Source: Dyadobacter sp. SG02 | GTDB taxonomy: Bacteria > Bacteroidota > Bacteroidia > Cytophagales > Spirosomataceae | Direction of reading: 5' to 3' | DNA length: 64,000 nucleotides | NCBI RefSeq assembly: GCF_900109045.1 | Contig: NZ_FNYL01000001.1 | Location: 663,913-727,912 of the forward strand | Shown here: in pieces, positions 24,017-32,970 of the stretch | How the letters are laid out: the number at the start of each line of letters is the position of its first letter | How positions within the stretch are numbered: position 1 is the first letter of the stretch | Position numbers and translations under genes: made by a program | The notes under the pieces: model-generated | Database searches by the model: none | The model's input: only the letters and a program-made list of their open reading frames with translations | What the model was told of the DNA's origin: nothing

Positions 24017-26137
24017 TCAACTGATCCGGCTCCAGTTAGTTTCTTCCTTGCGCAAGTTTTCGAGATGATTGCGTATGGGATGGTGAACCGGCTGGAGCAG
24101 ATCGGGATCGGCCGTCAGTATTTCCTCCGCGGACGCCCGTGCCGCTTTCAATATCTCGCCGTCCTGGGCGAGATTGGCTACCAGTAAATCTACCAATCCA
24201 CTTTGCTGTGTACCCGAAATATCGCCGGGGCCGCGCAATTGCAAATCCACTTCCGCTATTTCGAAACCGTCGTTGGTCGTGCACATGGTTTCAATCCGCA
24301 GTTTGGTATCCTTGCTAAGCTTGTAATCCGTCATTAAAATACAATACGACTGCTCCGCCCCGCGCCCTACCCTGCCGCGCAGCTGGTGCAATTGCGACAG
24401 TCCGAAGCGCTCCGCATTCTCAATGACCATCACCGACGCATTCGGCACATTCACGCCCACCTCGATCACCGTCGTCGCGACCATGATTTTCGTCTCTCCC
24501 CGCACAAAGCGCGACATTTCGAAATCCTTGTCCTGCGACCGCATTTTACCATGCACAATGCTCAGCGGCACACCGGGAAAGGCCCGCGCTACGCTTTCGT
24601 AGCCGTCCATCAGGTCTTTCAGATCCATTTTTTCAGACTCTTCTATCAGCGGGTATACCATGTAAACCTGCCGCCCCTTCGCGATTTCTTCTTTGAGAAA
24701 ACCAAAGACCTGTAAGCGGTTCTTGTCGTACCGGTGTACGGTTTTAATGGGCTTGCGGCCCGCCGGGAGCTCGTTAATAGCAGAAATGTCGAGGTCGCCG
24801 TAGAGCGTCATCGCGAGTGTCCGTGGGATAGGCGTGGCCGTCATTACGAGCATATGCGGGTTAATGCGCGAATTTTTAGCCCAGAGCTTGGCACGTTGCG
24901 CTACTCCGAACCGGTGCTGCTCGTCGATAATGCAAAGGCCGAGATTTTTGAACTGCACCGCATCCTCGATCAACGCGTGCGTACCGACGATAATGTGTAA
25001 TGTGCCGTTCAGCAGCTCGCGGTGAATAACCTCGCGCTCCTTCTTCTTGGTGGAGCCCGTCAGCTTGGCGATATTGACTCCGAGCAGATCGGCGAACTTT
25101 TTGAGGCCTTGGTAATGCTGGTCGGTAAGGATTTCGGTGGGTGCCATGAGGCACGCCTGGGCGTCGTTGTCCAGTGCAAAGAGCATGGTTATGAATGCAA
25201 CAATGGTCTTCCCCGAGCCTACATCGCCTTGCAGGAGCCGGTTCATTTGCTTACCGGTTTTCAGGTCCTCGTGGATTTCATGCAGCACGCGTATCTGCGC
25301 ACCCGTGAGTTTGAAAGGCAAATGCTGGTCGTAAAACTCTTTCACCAGCATTGTCTTATCAAAAATCATCCCCGGATATTCCGTCTTATGGAGGAGTTTA
25401 TTTTTGATTAACCTGAACTGGTTGTAAAACAGCTCTTCGAACTTCAACCTGCGCTGCGCCTGGTGGAGCGTCCGGCCGTCCTGGGGCAAATGGAAGTGCC
25501 ATAATGCCTGCGCCTTGGAAACCAGCCGGTACTTCTCGACCAATGGCGCCGGAAGCGTCTCGCGTATATGCGTATGAGCGATTTCCAGCAGGCTCCGCAT
25601 CATTTTACCGATCGCCTTGCTGTCGAGAAATTTCTTCCTAAGCTTCTCGGTGAGCGGGTAAATGGGTTGCCAATAGCCTGCCGAAGCGTTTTCCTGTGTC
25701 AGTACTTCAATTTCCGGATGGGTAATGCTCCATTTACCGCCGAATAGTACAGGGCTTCCATAAACGATATATTCCCCGCCGGGCCTCAGCCACTTTTCAT
25801 ACCACGAAATGCTTTGGAACCACACGAGCTCCAAATAACCTGTCCCGTCCTGAAATGTGCCTACTAACCTCTTCTTGCTCCCCTCTCCGACGATGGCAAA
25901 ATCGCGCAACCGTCCCTTCACCTGCGCCGCAGGCATTTGTTCGTTCAAGTCGCTAAGCTTATGGAAAACGCTGCGATCCTCGTGGCGGAAAGGATAATGC
26001 TGGATAAGGTCTCCGAAGGTAAAAATATTCAGTTCCTGGTTTAGCAATGCGGCTTTTTGTGGCCCCACGCCTTTCAGGAATTCGATCTTGGTGTCGAAAA
26101 AACGGGTTCTAACGGATGGGTTTGTTTCAGAAGTCAT
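24017..26137 (-). CDS. recG: ATP-dependent DNA helicase RecG
   Basis: 706 residues, the full RecG length. An N-terminal wedge/OB region covers about 15-170 (EFLKGVGPQKAALL opens it). The SF2 helicase motor has motif I GDVGSGKT (near 302), motif II DEQH (near 405) and MTATPIPRTLAMTLYGD after it, then IEVGVNVPNASVMVIENAERFGL (given by IEVGVNVPN and ENAERFGL) and QLRGRVGRG. RecG remodels stalled forks and D-loops. The gene is monocistronic and ends back to back with the kinase gene. Start ATG at 26137. Confidence 0.97.
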   Translation of the reverse strand: MTSETNPSVRTRFFDTKIEFLKGVGPQKAALLNQELNIFTFGDLIQHYPFRHEDRSVFHKLSDLNEQMPAAQVKGRLRDFAIVGEGSKKRLVGTFQDGTGYLELVWFQSISWYEKWLRPGGEYIVYGSPVLFGGKWSITHPEIEVLTQENASAGYWQPIYPLTEKLRKKFLDSKAIGKMMRSLLEIAHTHIRETLPAPLVEKYRLVSKAQALWHFHLPQDGRTLHQAQRRLKFEELFYNQFRLIKNKLLHKTEYPGMIFDKTMLVKEFYDQHLPFKLTGAQIRVLHEIHEDLKTGKQMNRLLQGDVGSGKTIVAFITMLFALDNDAQACLMAPTEILTDQHYQGLKKFADLLGVNIAKLTGSTKKKEREVIHRELLNGTLHIIVGTHALIEDAVQFKNLGLCIIDEQHRFGVAQRAKLWAKNSRINPHMLVMTATPIPRTLAMTLYGDLDISAINELPAGRKPIKTVHRYDKNRLQVFGFLKEEIAKGRQVYMVYPLIEESEKMDLKDLMDGYESVARAFPGVPLSIVHGKMRSQDKDFEMSRFVRGETKIMVATTVIEVGVNVPNASVMVIENAERFGLSQLHQLRGRVGRGAEQSYCILMTDYKLSKDTKLRIETMCTTNDGFEIAEVDLQLRGPGDISGTQQSGLVDLLVANLAQDGEILKAARASAEEILTADPDLLQPVHHPIRNHLENLRKEETNWSRIS

Positions 26138-26321
26138 TATTCAAATATAAACTGAAATCACAAAAAACACCGTTCAGGCACTGCAATTGTTAATCTCTGT
26201 TAATGGAGTAGCTAATCTTCCGGTTTTGGCTACAAGACGCTTGACTCGCAACTTTTGAATGCCTTACTTGCTGCTTCGTAGTTCTCTTAACCACCAATCA
26301 ATTACAAAATCTAAACGACGT

Positions 26322-26834
26322 ATGAAAACCACTTTGTTATCGCTTTTCCTGACACTTATCGCATTCACCTGGGCATCCGCGCAAGACAAGAAGGTAAGCC
26401 CGCACGTTACCGCCGACGGCAAAAATATGAGCGTCAAGTATGGTCAGCCATCCAAAAAAGGCCGCGTTCTGTTTGGAAAAGCCGGAAGCGGCAGTCTCGA
26501 ACCCTATGGCAAACCATGGCGCATCGGAGCTGACGAGGCCACAGAAATCACTTTCAAGAAAGATGCTACTTTCGGAGGTAAAGCAGTAAAAGCAGGAACT
26601 TACACCCTGGTAGCCGTTCCTAACGAAAAAGAATGGACCGTCATCCTGAACAGCCAGCTCGGCCAATGGGGCGCTTACGAATACGAAAAGCACAAAGCGA
26701 AAAACGTACTTGAAGTGAAAGTACCTAACAAAAACTACCCTGCTTCCGAAGAAAAACTGACTTTCAATGTGAAAGACACCTCTTTGGATTTCCAATGGGA
26801 TAAAGTGGGCTTCTCGGTTCCCACGAAGTTCTAA
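26322..26834 (+). CDS. DUF2911 family exported protein
   Basis: 170 residues from the ATG at 26322, which directly begins a signal peptide (MKTTLLSLFLTLIAFTWASAQ); the longer reading to 26259 has no signal-like start. The mature part carries the DUF2911 hallmarks: VKYGQPSKKGRVLFG, YGKPWRIGADEATEI, and GTYTLVAVPNEKEWTVILN, then LGQWGAYEY. The family is common in Bacteroidota, predicted periplasmic, and of unknown function. It stands alone with a strong terminator downstream. Confidence 0.88.
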   Translation: MKTTLLSLFLTLIAFTWASAQDKKVSPHVTADGKNMSVKYGQPSKKGRVLFGKAGSGSLEPYGKPWRIGADEATEITFKKDATFGGKAVKAGTYTLVAVPNEKEWTVILNSQLGQWGAYEYEKHKAKNVLEVKVPNKNYPASEEKLTFNVKDTSLDFQWDKVGFSVPTKF

Positions 26835-26850
26835 AAGCTGGTTTACCATA

Positions 26851-26893
26851 AACAAGAACGGGGTGTCAGTTTGCTGGCACCCCGTTCTTGTTT
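26851..26893. terminator. Strong bidirectional hairpin terminator
   Basis: Arms 26851-26865 and 26879-26893 pair perfectly over 15 bp (core GAACGGGGTG / CACCCCGTTC), with an inner extension TCAG-tttg-CTGG. It lies between the convergent DUF2911 gene and the winged-helix gene; the arms end in TTGTTTCC on the plus side and in TTGTTTATGG on the minus side. Confidence 0.85.
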
Positions 26894-26922
26894 CCTTCCC
26901 CCCTGCTCTCTTTTCTCCCCTA

Positions 26923-27219
26923 CTACAAATTCTGCTTGATCATATTCTCCAACACCTGCAAATGCTCCGTAAAAGCCTTGTGCCCCTCTCCCGTGGCTTT
27001 GTAGGTGGTAAGCGGCTTGCGGCCGTTGAATTGTTTCTGGAATTCGATGTATTTGATTTCTTCCAATGCTTTCAAATGCGAGGCCAGGTTGCCGTCTGTC
27101 AGCTGCAACAGTTCTTTCAATTCATTAAAACTGAGGGAATCGTTTACCACCAGCACGGACATGAGCCCAAGCCTGATCTTGCTTTCGAATACCTTATTAA
27201 ACTTTTCTAACCACTCCAT
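26923..27219 (-). CDS. Winged-helix transcriptional regulator (HTH_34-like)
   Basis: 98 residues from the ATG at 27219 (the frame stays open to 27297, but the extra residues overlap nothing conserved). The helix-turn-helix is FNELKELLQLTDGNLASHLKALE (helices FNELKELLQL and GNLASHLKALE, about 28-50). The wing is YIEFQKQFNGRKPLTTYKATGEGHKAF. This is the small ArsR/MarR-like family usually annotated as transcriptional regulator or winged helix DNA-binding domain. It starts 29 bp after the membrane protein gene on the same strand. This pairing of wHTH regulator and membrane protein is recurrent in Bacteroidota, although the usual order is regulator first. Confidence 0.85.
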   Translation of the reverse strand: MEWLEKFNKVFESKIRLGLMSVLVVNDSLSFNELKELLQLTDGNLASHLKALEEIKYIEFQKQFNGRKPLTTYKATGEGHKAFTEHLQVLENMIKQNL

Positions 27220-27248
27220 TACAGGTTCCCTGTGACGCGGACGTCTAG

Positions 27249-28376
27249 TTATTGATTGGCTTCCAGAAACAGCATGGCATCCCTGTTGCGGACCCATACC
27301 GCCTGATCGCGTTGGTTGTTGGCGGCCATGGTAAATCCAGAGCCCACCAGGCCGGTTCCTACCGACACCCAGAAAAATGTTTTCAGATGATCGCGGTTGC
27401 CCGAGAGCAACGATATCACCGAACCGGCCGATCCGGCCAATGAAATGACCAGGCCAATGCTACGCGTTCTTCTGGATTTCAGATATAGGCCGAGACCGTT
27501 CGGCGAAACCATAAATTCATTCCGCAATGCCTTTTGTCCGCTATAAACGACATTGTTTTTGACAAAACTATTCCCATTTCTCAAATAAATGGTTTCCTTA
27601 TCGTACCATTTTCTCGCTTTGGACGCGGTACTGTCGGATGGTATCCGTACTTGCGCCGAGCAAACGCACCCCGTTACAAGCAATAACAATACCACCGCAA
27701 CGCCCGATCTGCCGCCTGCGGGCTGCCCACCGGGCAGCTTTTCCCTTTCGTAGCGGTTGTACATCGTGAGGCCGTAAACAATGTGCAGCAGACCGAAACC
27801 GATCGCCCAGAAGATCAGCGAATAACCCGTCAGGAACAATGCGACGCAGCCAATGCCGATTTCGGAAATGCCCATATAAAATACTTCCGGGTAGGTAAAA
27901 CGGCTCGCATTTACGAGCGCCAGGCCATAAAACAACAACGTAACGGGAAACACGAGCCAGATGAAGCCGTAGTGCAGCATGGCCAGTGCGAATATACCGC
28001 CTGTTACCAGCGGGATCAGCATCGCGACCAACAACCGCTTTGAACTACCGTTCCAAACCGTAAGGCCTTTTTTACGTCCTCTCCGCACCGTGAGAATGAT
28101 GCCCACCGCCAATGATGACACCAGTACGCAAATGCCGTCGACCATTAAAAATCCGATCACATCCTGTCGGGAATGCCCGTGGTAAGTGCCGAGCGGCACC
28201 AGGATGTCGGCCAGCCAGTCGGTTTTAAAACGGATATAGGCTACACCGGCACCGATGAGCGCAAAAATACCGGCAAAAACCCCGCTCAAACCGCTAAGGG
28301 ACAAAAACTTGGACGACCGCTCCATCAGGTCGCGGATTTCGTTCAAGGTGTGCAAAGAATCCTGATTCGGGCTCAT
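27249..28376 (-). CDS. Membrane protein of unknown function, possible two-part fusion
   Basis: 375 residues. The first part (1 to about 220) has about six TM segments in pairs, preceded by a short cytoplasmic helix (LNEIRDLMERSSKFLSLSG). It matches the kind of membrane protein often encoded beside small wHTH regulators. After a proline/glycine-rich link (LPGGQPAGGRSG), a new hydrophobic, signal-like segment (VAVVLLLLVTGCVCSAQ, about 226-242) opens a second part of 133 residues with IYLRNGNSFVKNNVVYSGQ and two more hydrophobic segments. That second part looks like a separate exported protein joined in frame. A gene fusion is inferred; a sequencing frameshift that merged two genes is a possible alternative. 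Confidence 0.65.
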   Translation of the reverse strand: MSPNQDSLHTLNEIRDLMERSSKFLSLSGLSGVFAGIFALIGAGVAYIRFKTDWLADILVPLGTYHGHSRQDVIGFLMVDGICVLVSSLAVGIILTVRRGRKKGLTVWNGSSKRLLVAMLIPLVTGGIFALAMLHYGFIWLVFPVTLLFYGLALVNASRFTYPEVFYMGISEIGIGCVALFLTGYSLIFWAIGFGLLHIVYGLTMYNRYEREKLPGGQPAGGRSGVAVVLLLLVTGCVCSAQVRIPSDSTASKARKWYDKETIYLRNGNSFVKNNVVYSGQKALRNEFMVSPNGLGLYLKSRRTRSIGLVISLAGSAGSVISLLSGNRDHLKTFFWVSVGTGLVGSGFTMAANNQRDQAVWVRNRDAMLFLEANQ

Positions 28377-28390
28377 AAGCGCGTAAATGT

Positions 28391-28440
28391 AATATCAGTC
28401 AGTAATTGTCAGAAATAGTCAGTTACAGTCAGGTGTGGTG
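28391..28440. repeat. Decamer repeat arm (single)
   Basis: Five 10-bp units can be aligned (AATATCAGTC, AGTAATTGTC, AGAAATAGTC, AGTTACAGTC, AGGTGTGGTG) and fill the gap between dgkA and the membrane protein gene. The GTCAG motif with 10-bp period is the same as in the large element at 36645-37050, but no inverted partner arm is present. Confidence 0.6.
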
Positions 28441-28815
28441 CTAAAATAGCAGCAGGATTTTGGGGATAAATACGATTCCTCCCACGATGACCGCCGAAAT
28501 GGCCAGCAGCAACACGCCGGCGGCGGCCGTATCCTTTACTATTTTAATCACCGGGTGATAATCGGCCGACACGAGATCGGCCAGTTTCTCGATAGCCGTA
28601 TTGAATGCCTCCGCCGCCCACACGAGCCCGATCTGGATCACTATAATGCACCATTCGGTAGCTGATATATGGAAAAATATACCTGCGATAGCTACCACCA
28701 AGCAGGCTATCAAGTGAATGCGTGCATTGTTTTCGTATCGGAACAGGCTGTAAATCCCCGCACCTGCGTAACGGAAGCTTCGGACGGCTTTAAAAATATC
28801 GATGGGTCCGTTCAT
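28441..28815 (-). CDS. dgkA: Diacylglycerol kinase family protein (undecaprenol/diacylglycerol kinase)
   Basis: 124 residues, the length of DgkA-type integral membrane kinases. The active-site helix is conserved: RYENNARIHLIA near 26-37 and WAAEAFNTAIEKLADLVS near 67-84, where the EAxNTAIE signature holds the catalytic glutamates; a C-terminal AAAGVLLLAISAVIVG helix follows. It phosphorylates diacylglycerol or undecaprenol at the inner membrane. Its ATG lies 26 bp inside the end of the DUF1361 gene on the same strand, so translation is probably coupled. Confidence 0.92.
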   Translation of the reverse strand: MNGPIDIFKAVRSFRYAGAGIYSLFRYENNARIHLIACLVVAIAGIFFHISATEWCIIVIQIGLVWAAEAFNTAIEKLADLVSADYHPVIKIVKDTAAAGVLLLAISAVIVGGIVFIPKILLLF

Positions 28816-29470
28816 GTTGTTTCATTTCGGCAAAAATATGGAACGCAAAGTACAACAACATGAGCACGAACGAAAACGTAATGGTGTGTTTGATCGCCAG
28901 CGGGTCCTTCATGCTATGGTAAATGCCCTTCGCGAGCGCGCCGGGCTGCGTAACGATGTCCCAGCTGTTCCAGCGACCATACCGGCCGAGAAAGATCCCG
29001 AAACCACTCAAAATCATGGAGTTCAAAATCGCGAACCACGCCAGACGCTCGTTCCAGCGGTGGGCGATAATGCGGTGAACGATGCGGATGCTGTAAAGGC
29101 CGGTCATAAAACCTGCCAGCGAGAATGTAAATATCATCAATGCATCGTACCAGATCATGTTTTCGGGTACACCGCGTAAATGTTTGAGATCGGTAATAAT
29201 GTAAGGTGCATTCGGAAAAAACAGCAGCCAGACCGCCAGGTAAACCATCAGGATGCCAAATGGCGCCTGCCGGCGTTTCTCCATTTCCCAAACCCATTTA
29301 ATGAAAAGCAAGGGTATCCAGGCCAGGAATAGGTTCCAGACCAAAAAGATGAAACCCCAGTCTTGCAGGAAAATCCTGACAGATAATAATGCTACCGCGG
29401 CGGCGGAAACGAATGCAAGCAGCGCAACTTTCAAATTGCCTTCCAGATAATTGACCAGGTTTCTCAACAT
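28790..29470 (-). CDS. DUF1361 family membrane protein
   Basis: 226 residues with about six or seven TM segments. The family features are WNLFLAWIPLLFIKWVWEM (about 41-59), the loop LFFPNAPYIITDLKHLR (about 83-99) and GRYGRWNSWDIVTQP (about 166-180). It is an inner-membrane protein of unknown role. It is first of a two-gene unit with dgkA, sharing 26 bp, which suggests an envelope-lipid connection by context only. Confidence 0.88.
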   Translation of the reverse strand: MLRNLVNYLEGNLKVALLAFVSAAAVALLSVRIFLQDWGFIFLVWNLFLAWIPLLFIKWVWEMEKRRQAPFGILMVYLAVWLLFFPNAPYIITDLKHLRGVPENMIWYDALMIFTFSLAGFMTGLYSIRIVHRIIAHRWNERLAWFAILNSMILSGFGIFLGRYGRWNSWDIVTQPGALAKGIYHSMKDPLAIKHTITFSFVLMLLYFAFHIFAEMKQHERTHRYF

Positions 29471-29579
29471 CGTTTAAGTTTGTTTAAAGTACTTTGAAAT
29501 ACAAAGTTAATACAAAACGATGCGAAACTGCAAGCGCAGGAAATACATTTAAGTTGAAAATTGGTTACTTGAAGAACGG

Positions 29580-30491
29580 CTACTTCTTATTATTCGCAGC
29601 AAATGCCTTCATCATCGCCCACTCGCGACCGGCCGTTTTGGCTTTAAAGGTTTCCAGGCAGCCACGGTCCTGCAAGGTAATGTAGCAGGTCTTGCCGTTT
29701 TTACCTCCGAAACAGATGTTCGAAACCTTCTTTCCGATGGTTTGAATAGTATGGATCACTTTTCCTTCGGGAGAGAGTACCGCCACTTCGCCTTTACCAT
29801 GCCGGGCAATGTAAAGGTTACCGTGCACATCGCAGCGCATACCGTCCATGCCGCCGTCTTCGAAATGGTGCAGCAGTTTTTTATTGGACAATGTGCCATC
29901 CGGCGCGAGATCGAACGCCCATACATTCCGTTGGACGCTCTCGTTGACGTACAACTTCTTCTCGTCGGGACTTACGTCGATGCCATTGGTTGTGCCCATA
30001 TTTCCAAAGGCCAGGCTTACTTTTCCTTCGGGTGTAATGTGCCAGATTTGCCCGGTACCGTCTTTCCAGTTGGGGTCGGAGGCGAAAATATGGCCCGAGG
30101 CGGTTACCGCGAGGTCGTTAGGCTGGTTCATTTTCGGCTCGTTCGCGAAAACAGAGACGTCCTTGGTGATCATATCGACTTTCAGGATGTTGTGGCCGGT
30201 GAAATCGGCCACGTAGAAGGTGTTTTTATCCACAAAGCGGATGCCGTTGCCCGTGCTGCCTTTGGGTAATGTCACAAAAAAACTTGCATTGCCCTTCTTG
30301 CTGAGCTGCGCGATCGTACCGTCCCGCGCGAAGTTCACGGCGTAGACGTTGCCGTCTTCATCCACCGCGGGGCCTTCGCAGTTGCTGGTAAACTCCCCTT
30401 CATTGGAAAACTTTTTACTTTTCGTCTGTGCCTGGCTAATGGCTGGGAATAACAGGGCTACGGCGAGGAGGAACGTTAAAATTCTGGTCAT
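29580..30491 (-). CDS. SMP-30/gluconolactonase-like exported beta-propeller
   Basis: 303 residues with a signal peptide (MTRILTFLLAVALLFPAISQAQ). A six-bladed SMP-30/LRE-like propeller is recognisable by repeats such as GPAVDEDGNVYAVNFARD, NDLAVTASGHIFASDPNWKD, TNGIDVSPDEKKLYVNES and DGMRCDVHGNLYIARHGKG; the N and D residues in these sites are the usual divalent-metal ligands. Family members are lactonases or sugar-lactone hydrolases; the substrate is unknown. It lies 21 bp after the redoxin gene on the same strand, so co-transcription is likely. Confidence 0.88.
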   Translation of the reverse strand: MTRILTFLLAVALLFPAISQAQTKSKKFSNEGEFTSNCEGPAVDEDGNVYAVNFARDGTIAQLSKKGNASFFVTLPKGSTGNGIRFVDKNTFYVADFTGHNILKVDMITKDVSVFANEPKMNQPNDLAVTASGHIFASDPNWKDGTGQIWHITPEGKVSLAFGNMGTTNGIDVSPDEKKLYVNESVQRNVWAFDLAPDGTLSNKKLLHHFEDGGMDGMRCDVHGNLYIARHGKGEVAVLSPEGKVIHTIQTIGKKVSNICFGGKNGKTCYITLQDRGCLETFKAKTAGREWAMMKAFAANNKK

Positions 30492-30512
30492 AGGGTAATT
30501 TTTCTTCGAAAA

Positions 30513-31133
30513 TCACTGATTTTTCCACTTGATAGCGCAGCCCACCGGCTTTGTAATGGTGGTTACCACGGGTTTACCGCCCGTAAGGTTAGTTACCGCT
30601 TCATCGACGTACAATTTGGTCACACCGGCGGCGTCCTGCGGGTTGTCATCGATCATACCCATGTACCGCACCGCGAACTGTGCACCGCTTTTTTGCAACA
30701 CAAATGCCTGCGGCGTCCGACCGGCCCCGAATTTGCGGGCTACCTGCTGCATATCATCGACAAGATAAGGATAACCATAATGCTTGGCCGCGGAACGCTC
30801 CTTCATTTTTTCGAAAGTATCATCCTGGTGCGTTCCCGGATCGCTCGGGTTGATGGCGATCACCGGGTACCCCAGGCCTGCGAATTTGTTGTTGAGGGCG
30901 ATAATGCGGTCCTCATAAGCCTTTGCAAACGGGCAATGGTTGCTTGTAAATACGACAATCACTCCTTTTGAACCGGCGAAATCCGAAAGCGATACCATGT
31001 TTCCATCGGTATTTTTCAAACGGAAATTCGATACGGCATCGCCTACCTGGTATCCGGCCTGCGCATGGGCGAGGTGCCAGAATGAGGCAAGGAACAGCAC
31101 CATCAAAACCCACCGACTGACTTTTATCTTCAT
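30513..31133 (-). CDS. Redoxin (AhpC/TSA-like) exported protein
   Basis: 206 residues with a signal peptide (cleavage near AHAQA). A thioredoxin-fold redoxin domain follows, with GDAVSNFRLKNTDG and FTSNHCPFAKAYEDRI. The peroxidatic-type cysteine is in CPF and no second cysteine follows at CxxC spacing. In family members of this type (redoxin domain-containing, often in Bacteroidota next to lactonase-like genes) the function is not settled. The second cysteine comes only near the end (GCAIKW). It is the first gene of a unit with the SMP-30-like gene. Confidence 0.85.
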   Translation of the reverse strand: MKIKVSRWVLMVLFLASFWHLAHAQAGYQVGDAVSNFRLKNTDGNMVSLSDFAGSKGVIVVFTSNHCPFAKAYEDRIIALNNKFAGLGYPVIAINPSDPGTHQDDTFEKMKERSAAKHYGYPYLVDDMQQVARKFGAGRTPQAFVLQKSGAQFAVRYMGMIDDNPQDAAGVTKLYVDEAVTNLTGGKPVVTTITKPVGCAIKWKNQ

Positions 31134-31483
31134 GTTTTCTAAATCTACCGTCTCTAAGACCCCAATAATAGGTAAAAGTAAAAGCGCGACCTGTTAAATA
31201 TTGTTAAGGCAATTTGTTACGCTCTATGTCTAAACGCGGGAGTCCACCCGAACCATATAAAGGTAACTTTTTGAGCATTTTTAACCACATCCGCGTCTAT
31301 AATTCAAGTACCTGAATGCCTGTACTCATGACAACCGTAAGGCGCATTACCCTGAATGCCGGCTTGCGTGGTTGCGAGATATTAAAAAAACCGGAATATT
31401 CCGCCTAATGCGTTGTGATTCTGCTCCTCTCTTTTTATCTTTGCACCTCAAATTTTGAATCCAGTTTAATATCATTTATTAAC
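31134..31483. promoter_or_regulatory. Divergent intergenic region with the rplU promoter
   Basis: This 350-bp gap separates the redoxin gene (minus) from rplU (plus). A clear Bacteroidota promoter for rplU is TTG at 31413-31415, a 20-bp spacer, and TATCTTTG at 31436-31443. A 12-bp palindrome CGGAATATTCCG (31392-31403) lies just upstream of the -33 element and could be an operator. CCTGAATGCC occurs twice (near 31311 and 31350). I see no RNA gene in the rest. Confidence 0.7.
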
Positions 31484-31795
31484 ATGTACGCAATCGTAGA
31501 AATCGCAGGTCAGCAATTTAAAGTTGAAAAGGGTCGCGAAATCTTCACGCATAGGCTTGAAGGTGACGTGAACGCTGCACTTGTATTTGACAAAGTCCTT
31601 CTCGTTGATAACGGAGGCACAGTACAGGTAGGTCTTCCGACAGTAGCAGGTGCTTCTGTAAAAGCAACTGTTCTCGAACACCTTAAAGGTGAGAAAGTGA
31701 TCGTCTTCAAAAAGAAGCGCCGTAAAGGATACCGTGTGAAAAACGGTCACCGTCAGTATCTGACCAAAATCAGCATCGACGAAATCGTTGCTTAA
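31484..31795 (+). CDS. rplU: 50S ribosomal protein L21
   Basis: 103 residues from the ATG at 31484, matching the normal L21 length and start [17 protein letters not shown]; the open frame upstream (to 31415) lies within the promoter. The C-terminal signature [21 protein letters not shown] ([14 protein letters not shown]) is the 23S rRNA-binding part. It forms the usual pair with rpmA, 60 bp downstream. Confidence 0.98.
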   Translation: MYAIVEIAGQQFKVEKGREIFTHRLEGDVNAALVFDKVLLVDNGGTVQVGLPTVAGASVKATVLEHLKGEKVIVFKKKRRKGYRVKNGHRQYLTKISIDEIVA

Positions 31796-31855
31796 TGATT
31801 GGGCGGAAGCCAGAAACAGTTCAAACAGGAAACTACAATTTAAGTATAAGATATC

Positions 31856-32134
31856 ATGGCACATAAGAAAGGTGTAGGTAGCTCGAAAAACGGACGTGAA
31901 TCGGAAAGTAAACGTCTTGGTGTAAAATTATTCGGTGGCCAGTTGGCAAAAGCAGGTAACATCCTGGTTCGTCAGCGTGGAACCAAGCACAACCCAGGTA
32001 AAAACGTTGGTATCGGCCGCGACCACACATTGTTCGCATTGGTTGATGGTAACGTGGTGTTCCGTAAGACCCGTGAAAACAGATCTTACGTTCACATCGA
32101 ACCAATCGCGGTTGAAGTTGCTGCGGAAGCGTAA
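31856..32134 (+). CDS. rpmA: 50S ribosomal protein L27
   Basis: 92 residues beginning [16 protein letters not shown], the conserved L27 N-terminus that reaches toward the peptidyl-transferase centre, with [19 protein letters not shown] following. There is no N-terminal extension of the cleaved type known from Firmicutes. Second gene of the rplU-rpmA unit, ended by a good terminator. Confidence 0.98.
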   Translation: MAHKKGVGSSKNGRESESKRLGVKLFGGQLAKAGNILVRQRGTKHNPGKNVGIGRDHTLFALVDGNVVFRKTRENRSYVHIEPIAVEVAAEA

Positions 32135-32171
32135 TCAACGCCTCATAGCACTTCCCAAAGAAGTTAAAAAG

Positions 32172-32202
32172 ACCCGTCAGGCATCAGTCTGGCGGGTTTT
32201 TT
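32172..32202 (+). terminator. Terminator of rplU-rpmA
   Basis: Stem ACCCGTCAG (32172-32180) / CTGGCGGGT (32189-32197) with one G-T wobble, followed by T6. Position 37 bp after the rpmA stop. Confidence 0.9.
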
Positions 32203-32295
32203 AATGGCTAATGCGCCCTCAGCCAAACCAAAAGCCCGCATTCGGTGTTCTCTAAACCGGAAAGTTGTTCTACCCTATCATTATCGACCATCCCA

Positions 32296-32892
32296 ATGTT
32301 GTCACGACCCATTTTTGTATATACCGAATTGAGCCCCAACCCCAATTCGATGAAATTCGTACTGAATTTCGAGCTGGTACCCGATGGCCTTTCATTTGAC
32401 TATCCTTCACTGGAAGCAGCGCTGGAAGAGGGCAAATCATCGCCGCTCGCCGCCGACCTGTTCCAGTTCCCGCACGTGAAGCGCGTGTTCATCGCGAGCA
32501 ACTTCATTACCATTACCAAGGGTGACGATGTTGCGTGGGAAGAGGTTTTGCGCGATACGAAGCAGTTCATCAAGATCTATTTTGAAGAAAATCACCCGGT
32601 ATTCGAGCAAAAAACGATCGATAGCAACACGCTGATCGTCGATGCGAGGGATTCCGACACGGTGCAGAAAATCAAGGCGGCACTGGATCAATATGTACGT
32701 CCTGCCGTTGAATCGGACGGCGGCGCGATCAACTTCCATTCTTTCGACGAAGGTTCGGGCGTAGTGAAAGTGCTTTTACAAGGTTCTTGCAGCGGCTGCC
32801 CGTCGTCGACATTGACGTTGAAAGCCGGTATCGAAAATCTGCTCACCCGTATGGTGCCCGATGTGAAAGAAGTAGTTGCAGAAGGCGTTTAA
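32296..32892 (+). CDS. Nfu/NifU-type iron-sulfur cluster scaffold or carrier
   Basis: 198 residues from the ATG at 32296 (MLSRPIFVYTELSPNPNSMKF); the longer frame from 32245 adds only unlikely residues. The N-terminal Nfu_N domain is shown by YTELSPNPNSMKFVLN. The C-terminal NifU-like domain (about 120-198) has DQYVRPAVESDGGAI and the cluster-binding CxxC in LLQGSCSGCPSSTLTLKAGIE. Known relatives receive and pass on [4Fe-4S] clusters. The gene is single and followed by its own terminator. Confidence 0.93.
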   Translation: MLSRPIFVYTELSPNPNSMKFVLNFELVPDGLSFDYPSLEAALEEGKSSPLAADLFQFPHVKRVFIASNFITITKGDDVAWEEVLRDTKQFIKIYFEENHPVFEQKTIDSNTLIVDARDSDTVQKIKAALDQYVRPAVESDGGAINFHSFDEGSGVVKVLLQGSCSGCPSSTLTLKAGIENLLTRMVPDVKEVVAEGV

Positions 32893-32913
32893 TGCCTGAA
32901 AGATATGTACGAA

Positions 32914-32938
32914 AACCCTGTCGCACCCGGCAGGGTTT
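32914..32938 (+). terminator. Terminator of the Nfu gene
   Basis: Stem AAACCCTG (32914-32921 region) / CAGGGTTT (to 32938) with a 10-nt loop and T-rich tail TCTTTTTAT. It lies about 22 bp after the stop. Confidence 0.8.
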
Positions 32939-32970
32939 CTTTTTATAATGTGTTTTGTTAGTTTCGGCGC

